In this document: in pieces, positions 46,493-54,575 of the stretch
Layout of the letters: the number at the start of each line of letters is the position of its first letter
Numbering within the stretch: position 1 is the first letter of the stretch
NCBI GenBank assembly: GCA_964550025.1
Contig: CAZJYI010000048.1
Coordinates: forward strand, 7,945 to 71,944
Length of the DNA stretch: 64,000 nt
DNA from: CAZJYI01 sp964550025
GTDB taxonomy: Bacteria > Verrucomicrobiota > Kiritimatiellia > UBA8416 > CAYOBW01
Reading direction: 5' to 3'
Made by a program: the position numbers and the translations under genes
Notes under the pieces: model-generated
Database searches by the model: none
What the model was told of the DNA's origin: nothing
The model's input: only the letters and a program-made list of their open reading frames with translations

Positions 46493-46950
46493 TGCTGTCC
46501 CTCCGCCTTCCCGCCCACAGTCTTCCCATCACGGACAACTCTCACACCGGTCGGGTGTGCACCGGGCGCTCCGAAGTGCATTGTGTCTTCCTGGTCGGAC
46601 CATTGAATTCGCGCCACCCGCGTGTCCGCATCGTAGTAGATGAACTGGTTCTTCCAGACATAGCTGTAAGCCTGAGTCAGGTCCGCCGTGGCGAATGCGG
46701 CGCTCTCTCCGGCTGAAGCCCCAAGCCAATCGGCGCGGCCATTGATGTCATCCGGTTCGGAGATGCCGTCGATGAGCATCCCGGTGATGAGTCGGGCAAA
46801 CCGGACCGATGACTGTCCATGCATGACCGTATTGTCCGCTCCTTTTTTGCGTCTTCCGCCGAATCCTCGAACGCATCGAGGTCCTCTCCCGTGCGCAAGA
46901 TCCACGAAGCGGGTCGTTCAAGCGTAACCAAGCAAGTGCGCGATGAAACG
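46489..46950 (-). pseudogene. C-terminal remnant of a lyase-like gene with a frameshift at A6
   Basis: Two frames appear to belong together. The upstream one encodes ERPASWILRTGEDLDAFED, the downstream one GADNTVMHGQSSVRFARL and on to GKTVGGKAEGQQ. They switch by -1 at A-AAA-AAG (46848-46842). NTVMHGQSSV and the FATADLTQAYSYVW stretch recall the C-terminal sandwich of heparinase-type lyases, but this is tentative. The stop overlaps the start of the oxidoreductase gene. Nothing convincing remains of the N-terminal part. Confidence 0.5.
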
Positions 46951-47059
46951 TGAGACCAAGAGCGAATGGCGCTGACATGAGCCCTGCCACGGACGCGGCT
47001 CAGCACAGCTTCAGAATGCCCGTCTGAACCGCCAATGGAGGCATGTTTCGACGCCCCGC

Positions 47060-48433
47060 TCACAGAACGGCGGGTCGACCGCCGTCGACGGACATGTAGA
47101 TTCGCTTGGGATCCGTTGGGCTACTTCCCACCTCGACGATAAGCTCGCGGTCCACCAGTGCTTTCAGTCTCGTTCTGGCGGCCCTCGGGGAAATACCGAC
47201 CGCCTCGGCAACTCCTTTTGTGCTCAGCCCGTTCGCCTTTCGGATGGCATCCAGGATGGTGCGCGTCATCGCGTCGAACTCCGGCCTCGCAGCGGGCTGC
47301 AGCCGGAAGGTGACCCGAAAGTGCGTGGCAACCTCCTCAAACTCCGGCGGCGGAAGGCCATGCTCCCGGCAACTGTCTACCATTCTCCCAACGCCGCTAC
47401 CCCACTGCTCGATCAACCCGAGTTCCTTGAATACACGTCCAATGACGCGGTTCCGCAGCCGCGAGACGCCCCGAAGGATATCGGCGACGGTCAGTCCGAA
47501 AGGTAACAGCCCCGGACTCTCGATTTCCACGCGGTCGTCGAACACGGACACCCGGATCGGTGCGCCCATCTGACTGTAATCCGAATGCGTGACGGCGTTT
47601 ATGATGGCCTCGCGAACAGCCGGCAAGGGGATACTCCACTTCTCGTCTCTGCGCACGCCCTCGATGCGAAATGACCGCAGCGCATGCTTGCGGACAAATC
47701 CCGTAGCGTCCTCGATGTTGCGGACGGGATGGTCGCGAAGCTCCCGGGTGTCGTCGATACGGGTTCGTGTCGTGCCGCCGAAGCGCCCGACCTGGATCCA
47801 GGCGTCAGGGAAGACGGCGGCCCGGTTCGACCCGAAGAGGATGATGCCGCCACAGGTAGGCACCAGCCGCCCCTGGTGCTTGACTACAAGGTGAAGGGAC
47901 TGCAGGTCGCGTCTTCTGATAGTGCGGAAGGGAGCAAGGAGCTCTGAAGCAGCTCTGAAGTCAATCGCTTCAGAGTTCAGTTGCGGCAGAGGCTGCTCAT
48001 CGTAGGCTTCATTCCGCGCCGTTCGGCTCAGTTCCTCACGCATTTGCTTGTCGGCTCTGCGGTTCGAAGCGCCAACACGGATGTATGTTCCCTTCTCCGT
48101 ACCGGCTGCCACAAGGTGGTGGGGGCGCGAATAGCTCGGGAACACTTCCGCGGCGAGCACGGACTTGTCGCGCCAAGGCAGGACCTCGATCGCAGGCATC
48201 AAGGGAGGATTGATGCCCGTGCTGATGATGTTGGCCAGCCGCTCCTGCACGTCAAGGGGCGCTTCGATGCCCCGAACCGTGCGCGTCTCGTCCTCAACAC
48301 CGAGGAGCAGAATGCCGCCGGAAGAATTGGCAAATGCCACGATGCTTCGGAGCATGTTGACGGGAGATGAGAGGTCAAGCTTGAATTCCAACGTCTTGCC
48401 CTCATGCCTGCTGAGTAGATCCATAAGGTCCAT
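47060..48433 (-). CDS. AlbA_2/GHKL-type ATPase with C-terminal winged helix
   Basis: This 457-residue protein has an N-terminal Schlafen AlbA_2 domain (EFKLDLSS, IVAFANSSGGILLLGVED, YIRVGASNRRAD), a middle HATPase_c_4-type region (PAVREAIINAVTHSDY, GAPIRVSVFDDRVEIESPG, WGSGVGRM) and a C-terminal winged helix (GLSTKGVAEAVGISPRAARTRLKALVDRELI). Such proteins act as transcription regulators or defence-associated factors. A 10-bp inverted repeat upstream and related half-sites inside the gene suggest autoregulation. A weak ribosome-binding site and a start very close to the predicted transcription start hint at leaderless translation. Confidence 0.88.
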   Translation of the reverse strand: MDLMDLLSRHEGKTLEFKLDLSSPVNMLRSIVAFANSSGGILLLGVEDETRTVRGIEAPLDVQERLANIISTGINPPLMPAIEVLPWRDKSVLAAEVFPSYSRPHHLVAAGTEKGTYIRVGASNRRADKQMREELSRTARNEAYDEQPLPQLNSEAIDFRAASELLAPFRTIRRRDLQSLHLVVKHQGRLVPTCGGIILFGSNRAAVFPDAWIQVGRFGGTTRTRIDDTRELRDHPVRNIEDATGFVRKHALRSFRIEGVRRDEKWSIPLPAVREAIINAVTHSDYSQMGAPIRVSVFDDRVEIESPGLLPFGLTVADILRGVSRLRNRVIGRVFKELGLIEQWGSGVGRMVDSCREHGLPPPEFEEVATHFRVTFRLQPAARPEFDAMTRTILDAIRKANGLSTKGVAEAVGISPRAARTRLKALVDRELIVEVGSSPTDPKRIYMSVDGGRPAVL

Positions 48434-48445
48434 AGCTCTGCAAAT

Positions 48446-48482
48446 TACTCTGAAGTGATGAATGCGTCAAGCCTTCAGAGTA
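48446..48482 (-). promoter_or_regulatory. Inverted-repeat operator around the AlbA_2 gene promoter
   Basis: TACTCTGAAG (48446-48455) and CTTCAGAGTA (48473-48482) form a perfect 10-bp inverted repeat with a 17-base gap. A -35-like TTGACG lies between the arms on the minus strand (48470-48465). Three copies of the core (CTCTGAAG or its complement) also lie inside the gene at 47942-47975. Confidence 0.6.
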
Positions 48483-48573
48483 TTCTGGCGACGCAAAGCC
48501 AGCGCGAGAGCGACTCAATCAGTGGTCACTCCGCGGTTCCGGGCTCGATCAAGTCACACTCCACACTCGCGGC

Positions 48574-48738
48574 TCACAGCAGGCCGGAGTATTCCACCGG
48601 TTTTCGGGTCGAATCGTTGGTCTGTATCTTCTCAACGAGGGCAGAGGCGTAGGGTGTCCGGCCATCCACCTCGAAGTGTGCCATCCGCGCTTTCATGGCT
48701 GCGCCGTCATCAACCCGGCGCTGCACCAGTTCACATGA
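48574..48738 (-). pseudogene. Unidentified C-terminal gene remnant
   Basis: A protein-like frame without a credible start runs through QRRVDDGAAMKARM, HFEVDGRTPYASALVEKI and ends KPVEYSGLL. Composition and lack of stops suggest the tail of a former gene downstream of the FAD-oxidoreductase remnant. The family was not recognised. Confidence 0.35.
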
Positions 48739-48753
48739 TCGGAGTTGATTCCC

Positions 48754-49030
48754 CTAGTGCCTATACGGCTTGGCGGCGGCCGGATCCTTGCCGACGCCGA
48801 CGCGCATCAGGTCTTGGAGCTCGCCCAGGTGATCCTGGTAGATATCGCGCGGCATCACATCATGTTTCTTGCACAAGCTGGCCGCCATGCCGACGACCTC
48901 CCCCATTGTCCCGCAGGACGCAACCTGGTAGCGCCCCCGCTGTGGCGGCTTTCTCGGCGGCCTGCAGTGTAGCCAACGCCGTCGATAGCAATGAGAGAAC
49001 AGTAAGGATAGCGGTTATGGTCGGTTTCAC
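48754..49030 (-). pseudogene. Internally deleted FAD-dependent oxidoreductase gene
   Basis: A GTG at 49030 with a strong AGGAGGAGAAGGAG site opens an intact signal peptide (ITAILTVLSLLSTALATLQA). After about 30 codons the frame changes and the sequence reads SCGTMGEVVGMAASLC and DIYQDHLGELQDLM, the C-terminus of FAD_oxidored (PF12831)-type enzymes common in PVC sugar clusters. The 400 or so residues in between, including the FAD-binding GxGxxG, are gone. It directly follows the broken LacI gene. Confidence 0.65.
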
Positions 49031-49058
49031 GTCTCCTTCTCCTCCTACATGCCTGAGT

Positions 49059-49520
49059 TCAGCTCCGCGCCACACACAGGCGCATCGATTCCCTGATGAC
49101 AAGCTCCGACGTCGCCGCGCGGTGAGCCGTCTCGGCCAGGTTGCCTTCGATGTCATCGAGCAGCAGTCCGATGGCTCTGCGTCCAGTCTTTCGAAATGCT
49201 GTTCCACCGTGGTCAGGTTGAGCCAGCGCGCGATCGCGACGTTGTCGTAGCCCACAACCGCGAGGTCGGGGCTTGATGATGTCGCACGCCCGCGTGACCC
49301 CGAACGACTAGATTGTCGTCAGCCAGATTACCGGGGGCCGGAAAGGCAGGACGGTCAACAGAACGTCGGCGACCTCGTCCAGTGTGTAGCTACCCGGGTC
49401 CATCATGCCCCAGTGGCGCTCAGCCTGGCCGCTGAACTGAGGGCCACTGTCAGAACATACGCTGCCAACAGCGACATCCGGGGGCACGTCGGCGGCGTGA
49501 CAACGGGCGATCAGTTTCAT
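49059..49520 (-). pseudogene. Broken LacI-family regulator gene (C-terminal half)
   Basis: Three frame segments together read like the effector domain of a LacI regulator. The first runs from MKLIARCHAADVPPD to PVIWLTTI, then an in-frame TAG and SFGVTRACD. After a frameshift near 49276 comes SPDLAVVGYDNVAIARWLN and LTTVEQHFERL. After a second near 49191 comes RRAIGLLLDDIEGN to SMRLCVARS. VVGYDN and LTTVEQ are family hallmarks. The DNA-binding half is missing; it ends where the AlbA_2 gene at 49517 stops (ATGA overlap), so that cassette may have replaced it. Confidence 0.7.
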
Positions 49521-50746
49521 GCGAGAGGCGCTTTTCTCAAGATCAGGGTGAAGCTCTCTTCTGCAACAATCAGTTCGGGTTCTGTTCCCACTTGCTCTTC
49601 CATCAATTTGACGATCTTCCGCGGTATACCCATTCCCATATGCTCCATGTACCCATAGTCCCGCAGAACATCCTTGAGCAGTTGATTCCGTGCAGCCCGG
49701 CAGCCCGCCCGCATGCGATCAGGAGTGATGCCGTTAGGCGGCTTGCCCGGGGAGATGAACTCCACGCGATCCGCGTAGACACAGACTTCAATACTGGTAG
49801 CTGAAAGAAGGTAGTCGCGATGGACGACAGCATTGACCAATGCCTCACGAAGAGCGGCCTCAGGATAGTCCCATTTTCGTATTCGCGCCGCACCATCCAG
49901 TTCCTCTGTGCTCAAGTGAGGTTGGATCATGCTTAGTGCCTGGTCCACAATTCCGGGGGCGACCATGTCGCCTTGCTCATTGCAGAGGCGCACAAGCGCG
50001 GAATCGGCCGTATCTCGGAAGCTCGCATCGTATCCTTTTTCCGTTCCAGGAAAGACCGCTACGTCTATGACCGCGTGGGGCAGGAAGCGCCTATGTGAAG
50101 AGCCAAAGAGGAGTAATCCCGCTACAGAGCATGCGCGACCACCATCCGTCTCGCTTTCGACGACGAATTCGGTGTTGAGAAGGAGCCTTTCCCATCCATC
50201 GGCATCATCGCTCGCGGGCAAGGACTGGCCACGAATAGCTTCAAAATACTCTATCAACCTGGGCTGGTTCAGGTCTGCGGCTGATGAACCCGTAACCGGC
50301 TGCGTTTCGAACCTCACAGAACCGCGGCGCTGAAATAGCCTCTGAAGTTCCGCGGTATCCGCTTCGCGGCTGAGTGTTCCAACACGAATGTAGTAGTACG
50401 CGTGATTGTTGTGCCGCACGTGGTGAACAGTCCATCCTGGTTGAACGGACACGATCGCCACATCCTTCCCTGGCTCAACATCGCGAATCACTTCATATGT
50501 GGGGATGATCGGTGGCCGGATCTTGTCTCGACACGCCGTCATGACCCACTCTTCAAGATTCTCCCTTGTTATTCCCGATATAGACTGATCATCTTCGACA
50601 CCCAACAGCACATGGCCACCCTCGAAGTTACTGAATGCCACGAGCTCCTTAGCCAAGGCCCTGTTGTCAACATCATCACGCTTCAGCTCCACGAAGGAGC
50701 TCTCGTCATTGCGGATCAGCTCCAGCAACTCAGTCTTTGTCATCAT
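49517..50746 (-). CDS. AlbA_2/GHKL-type ATPase of the PHP-SMC cassette
   Basis: This 409-residue protein has a Schlafen AlbA_2 domain (SFVELKRDDV, ELVAFSNFEGGHVLLGVEDD, YYIRVGTLSREADTAEL) and an HATPase_c_4-type region (ALREALVNAVVHRDY, SIEVCVYADRVEFISPG, MGMGIPRKIV). Unlike the first AlbA_2 protein in this window it lacks the C-terminal winged helix. It starts five bases after the stop of the PHP-SMC ATPase, so both are surely co-expressed. AlbA_2 domains bind nucleic acid or act as nucleases in some Schlafen proteins; which applies here is unknown. Confidence 0.88.
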   Translation of the reverse strand: MMTKTELLELIRNDESSFVELKRDDVDNRALAKELVAFSNFEGGHVLLGVEDDQSISGITRENLEEWVMTACRDKIRPPIIPTYEVIRDVEPGKDVAIVSVQPGWTVHHVRHNNHAYYYIRVGTLSREADTAELQRLFQRRGSVRFETQPVTGSSAADLNQPRLIEYFEAIRGQSLPASDDADGWERLLLNTEFVVESETDGGRACSVAGLLLFGSSHRRFLPHAVIDVAVFPGTEKGYDASFRDTADSALVRLCNEQGDMVAPGIVDQALSMIQPHLSTEELDGAARIRKWDYPEAALREALVNAVVHRDYLLSATSIEVCVYADRVEFISPGKPPNGITPDRMRAGCRAARNQLLKDVLRDYGYMEHMGMGIPRKIVKLMEEQVGTEPELIVAEESFTLILRKAPLA

Positions 50747-50751
50747 TCACC

Positions 50752-53448
50752 TCAGAAACCGTACTTCTGCTGACGTACGGAGAAGGCATCTCTTCCGCCT
50801 TCAAGAATCTCTTCAACAAGTTCCCTGACCGGCTCATTGTCAATAGCCCCCTTGTGCTCGGGCTTCACGACGCCCGAGAGTTCCCCACTCAACTCGTCGG
50901 ACTCAGGGGTCAGCCCCACGATCAACTCAGCATCCCCAAGAACGGGAATGTTGGCGTTGTGCGACGCAAAGAGGAACTGACGACGGCGTTTCTCCTCTTT
51001 CATCTTCGGGACGATGTATTCAGATATGAAACGATTGTCCAAGTCATCCTCCGGTTGATCAATGACCAGTGGTGCATCTGATTCAAGGAGAAGCAAACAC
51101 AAGAGCGCGGTAGCCTTCTGTCCCGTGGACAGGCGTTTCAAGGGAACGAACTGCGGTTTCTCTTCAGAACCGAGATTGAGGGAGATCAGCGGCATTTGCA
51201 GCCAATCTTCCTCCTCCACGCACATAGCAAGGCCCTCTCCGGCAGACGCCAACCGTTCCGCGGCTTGATCAGTGAGACAAGCGTAAGAGCTCCGCAGATG
51301 ATCAGCTCCTTTGCGAATACTCTCTGCAAGACCTCGCACACTTAGCTGGTCCTCACGCAGAAGGTTCTGAAGGGATTTCGAGAGGCTCCCTTCGACATGC
51401 TCTCGGAGTAGGCCCTCCAGCGTTGACCTGTTCTCATCGCCCATCAACACCCGGACGCTGCCCGCAAGCTTCCTGGAAACGCGTTTGGCCACACGCTCCC
51501 AATCACGCCGATCCTTCATCTTCACGTCTTCCCATTCTGCAAGGAGGGTAGTTCGCTCACTCCGCAATTCAGCAAGACCCTTGAGCATTTGCGCATGCAG
51601 GTCCTTCAACGGCTTCAAGTCCTCAAGCTGCTTCTGTAGGCTGATGAACTCGTCACCATCGACTGACTCCTTGTTCAGCGTCTTGAGAATAGCCCGATAC
51701 TCATCGAGGACCGGCTGTTCCCGCTCTGCTCGCCATGCCGACTCTACGTCTGCAATCTCCCTTAGAGCCTCTTTCTTGAGACGAACCAATTCACCGCTCG
51801 TCTTGTCCAAGGTCTGGCGCACGGACTCAACCGGTTCTCGCAGCCGGGTCAACACCCCTTTCCCTGCCAGGGCAGCAAGTGCTGCATCCGACAAGAACGC
51901 GGCATCTGGCACAGCATCGCGCAACGCCGCAACAGCGTCCTCAAGCGGCTCCACCCGCTCAACAGCCGTCTTCAGGACGCGCTCCTCCCTGATGAGGGCA
52001 CTACGCGCCTTCAGCTTATCCTCGATGCCCAGCACCTTGTAGCGCTTCAACGTTTCTTCCAGTCTGGGCTGTTCCGCCAAGCGTTCTTCAAGGCGGTTCA
52101 TCTCCTCTAGAAGACGAAGCACCTTTTCGCGAGACTCCTGTAGCTTTCGGCGTATGCCCCGCTTCTGCTTCTGAGCAGTGTCGGCATCAGAGGCATGACG
52201 CTCCAGAAGACGACGCTGTTTCTCTTCTTGGCGCGACAATTCAGACAGTTCGTGTTGTCCGTAAATCAAGAGATCCCCCACAACAAAGCTCGGATCAACT
52301 GATAGCACCTCGCCCGTGTCTGCATCGCGCACGTCAGGCGGGTTGCTTCCGTTGCGGACAATCCAGTACTTGCGCGGCGAGGGCTTCGGCGAGCTGACGA
52401 GTACGCGGATGGTCGTATTCTGCCGAATGACACCCTTAACGATCCCGCGGTAGTTCTTTGTTGCTTCGTCCGTCGCCGGTAGCATGCCGAACGCGTGCCG
52501 TATACTCTCCACAACAGTTGACTTGCCCGCTCCACGTCCTCCAATGAGAACATTCAGGTTCTCGTTAAGGTGGATACGCACGTCACTGAGGAAGCCCCCT
52601 TCCCATTCAATTGCCTCAAGACATACATGAGGTATGGGATTCTCCTCGCTATTCAGGCGAATACGGGAGTCCGGGTCAAGAAACGCCTGCTTAAGGCCTT
52701 CTATCGAGAACTCCGCCATCTTTATCCAGGCCCATGCTGACTTGTCGGCCAGCCCTTCCGGTTTCGTGACGTCTTTCGCATTCACCACCGCAAGGGCTTG
52801 ATCTGCCCCGCGCGCGATGTCACGGCGATAATCGGGATTGCGATTCTTGACTATCGGTCTGATATCTTGCGGCAGCCCGTCAACGGCCCCTGGGATCTGG
52901 ATAGCCAAAAGCCGTTCATCTCTCCAGGCGTTGATGCGCGTCTCTCCGGTGAGCACCGTAAACAGCCCTCCCTGATTCGTGCTGTGTGCCGCAATGACGA
53001 TGCCGCCCTGCTCATCCTGCACAATCCTCAGAATGTCCGTGAAGAACTCCTTGCACGCGGTACCAGTGCTCTCTGTGCCGTGAATACCAAAACTACCCAA
53101 GTATCTTTGCATCCTCGTATGATCTGTTCTCGGATCGTAGATGCAGAGCAGATGAATGCCGTCTTTCGACTTCAACTCGAATCCAGGGAAGACCACAAGG
53201 TCAGCTTCCTGTGCAAGCGGTCGGATGACTTCCACGAAATCACAGTTGTTGTGGTGCGTGATGGCCAAGACTTTGATGTCATTCTTGATGGCCTCGTCAA
53301 CGAGGCGCTTCGCGTAGGCTACCGCATCGGGATCAGGTGCCTGCCCCCGGTACGACGCGTAGTCATTTGGGTTCACCTGAAGTGCGCAACGGAAGAACCG
53401 GGCACCATTCGGGAGGGCTAGAACATCATCCACTGTGCTATCAGTCAT
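50752..53448 (-). CDS. PHP-domain and SMC-like ATPase fusion (TrlF/Ppl-type, probable anti-phage effector)
   Basis: This 898-residue protein has an N-terminal PHP phosphoesterase domain (about 15-260) with ITHHNNCDF, PGFELKSKDGIHLL and AAHSTNQGG as candidate metal ligands; the usual first HxH motif is replaced (FRCALQVN). An SMC/RecN-type ATPase follows: Walker A IGGRGAGKST near 301, coiled coil about 430-690, signature RLSTGQKATALL and Walker B PLVIDQPEDDLDN near 790. This layout matches TrlF-family ATPases and the Ppl anti-phage protein. GGAGAG is five bases before the ATG. Middle gene of an HTH/PHP-SMC/AlbA_2 operon. Confidence 0.9.
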   Translation of the reverse strand: MTDSTVDDVLALPNGARFFRCALQVNPNDYASYRGQAPDPDAVAYAKRLVDEAIKNDIKVLAITHHNNCDFVEVIRPLAQEADLVVFPGFELKSKDGIHLLCIYDPRTDHTRMQRYLGSFGIHGTESTGTACKEFFTDILRIVQDEQGGIVIAAHSTNQGGLFTVLTGETRINAWRDERLLAIQIPGAVDGLPQDIRPIVKNRNPDYRRDIARGADQALAVVNAKDVTKPEGLADKSAWAWIKMAEFSIEGLKQAFLDPDSRIRLNSEENPIPHVCLEAIEWEGGFLSDVRIHLNENLNVLIGGRGAGKSTVVESIRHAFGMLPATDEATKNYRGIVKGVIRQNTTIRVLVSSPKPSPRKYWIVRNGSNPPDVRDADTGEVLSVDPSFVVGDLLIYGQHELSELSRQEEKQRRLLERHASDADTAQKQKRGIRRKLQESREKVLRLLEEMNRLEERLAEQPRLEETLKRYKVLGIEDKLKARSALIREERVLKTAVERVEPLEDAVAALRDAVPDAAFLSDAALAALAGKGVLTRLREPVESVRQTLDKTSGELVRLKKEALREIADVESAWRAEREQPVLDEYRAILKTLNKESVDGDEFISLQKQLEDLKPLKDLHAQMLKGLAELRSERTTLLAEWEDVKMKDRRDWERVAKRVSRKLAGSVRVLMGDENRSTLEGLLREHVEGSLSKSLQNLLREDQLSVRGLAESIRKGADHLRSSYACLTDQAAERLASAGEGLAMCVEEEDWLQMPLISLNLGSEEKPQFVPLKRLSTGQKATALLCLLLLESDAPLVIDQPEDDLDNRFISEYIVPKMKEEKRRRQFLFASHNANIPVLGDAELIVGLTPESDELSGELSGVVKPEHKGAIDNEPVRELVEEILEGGRDAFSVRQQKYGF

Positions 53449-53483
53449 AGGAACTCTCCGATTCACTTGCGTATGACGGGCTC

Positions 53484-53666
53484 CTACTTCTCCCCGGCAT
53501 TTCCGGCCCGGACCCACTCATCTATCTCGGAAATCTTGAATTTCCACTGCCTGCCCACTTTGTGAGCCGGCATCTCCCGCTGATCTATCCAGCGATAAAT
53601 CGTGTCTTTGCTGACATCGAGATGCCGGGCAATGGCGTCAATCGACACCCATGCTTCACTGTTCAT
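53484..53666 (-). CDS. Excisionase-family helix-turn-helix protein
   Basis: This 60-residue protein has the MerR/excisionase-like DNA-binding fold: SIDAIARHLDVSKDTIYRWI, PAHKVGRQWKFKISEIDEWV. It is the normal length for such single-domain proteins, which regulate mobile or defence cassettes. A GAGAGGA site lies upstream. It is the first gene of the operon with the PHP-SMC ATPase 35 bases downstream, so it probably controls the cassette. Confidence 0.85.
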   Translation of the reverse strand: MNSEAWVSIDAIARHLDVSKDTIYRWIDQREMPAHKVGRQWKFKISEIDEWVRAGNAGEK

Positions 53667-53752
53667 GCCTGAATCCTCTCGTATCGCGGCGCATCGTCCT
53701 GCACATGGCCACACACTCTCGCATAGACCGGCATAAAAAGGCAACCAATATG

Positions 53753-53773
53753 GTAGCCCACAACCGCGAGGTC
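53753..53773. repeat. 21-bp repeat shared with the broken LacI gene
   Basis: These 21 bases are identical to 49247-49267 inside the LacI remnant and encode DLAVVGY in both places. Here the surrounding sequence reads NVGDLAVVGYH and has no further LacI similarity. The two copies flank the HTH/PHP-SMC/AlbA_2 cassette plus 250 bases of the LacI remnant. Either a duplicated LacI fragment or a footprint of cassette insertion. Confidence 0.5.
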
Positions 53774-53786
53774 ACCGACGTTGTGC

Positions 53787-54322
53787 TCAGACAGGCAGAA
53801 CAGACTCCCCATAGTCGATGCCTTCGCCTTTGGCTCCCGCCGCCTTGGCCGCCGTGTCCTCGTTGGGCCACTGCGCCATGCGCAGCCGCTTCCCGTTCAA
53901 GGTCAGTTCCATCACCCAGGGCAGCGCAGCGCGATGAAAACCGTGCGGCATGACCGTGCCGTAATCCGTCACGCCGTTGCCTTTCAGAAAGATCTCATAG
54001 ACATGCTTCCGCGCGTCGGGAACGATGATCCTGTCCAGAATCGCCGGATCCGTCGTCTTGCGCACAGCCTTGGTGGGAACAGGAACGCCGCCAATCAGCC
54101 GAGCCCGCTCACCGGGACACGAAGCAACAACGTTCGGCGCTTCCTGAGTTCCGGAATCGCGCGCATCGAACTCAATCGTCTTATCGATATCGACCATTCC
54201 GTGGTGGATATCGTGCATCGGCGCGAGGCATGAGGAGAATCGTCCCTTCCCTCCGTCGATTTCGATGCAGTCATGCAGAACTCCCGGAAACGTCGCGTCC
54301 GCGAACGTCTGACGTTCCGTTC
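53787..54322 (-). pseudogene. N-terminal remnant of a parallel beta-helix protein
   Basis: An open stretch reads IEIDGGKGRFSS, TIEFDARDSGTQEAP and GERARLIGGVPVP, then ARKHVYEIFLKGNGVTDYG, GFHRAALPWVMELTLNGK and MAQWPNED. This is the conserved entry of a large right-handed beta-helix family in PVC bacteria (EF..DSGT, ARLIGG, LNGK..MAQWPNE). It stops at 53787 before any helix repeats, and no start codon with a ribosome-binding site or signal peptide is present. It is another piece of the decayed polysaccharide cluster. Confidence 0.6.
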
Positions 54323-54575
54323 AGCCGCGGGGGCCACACGGCAAGATGAGTGCGATTGACCGTTGTGACGTATTGGGTTGCGAGAACAGCGCAGCCATGC
54401 ATCGCGATCGCCCCAGCCGTCCCGGATCTTGACGCCGGGGCCGGACTTCTCGTATGCTTCAGTCAGGAATCGGGGGCTTCTGGTGGTGCAGCAGGCGTGT
54501 TCTCCGAGGCCCCGGAGAAGCAGAGTCCTATTCGCCGGCTGTCATCCGAAGACGTCGATCATCCAGGTCATGGAC

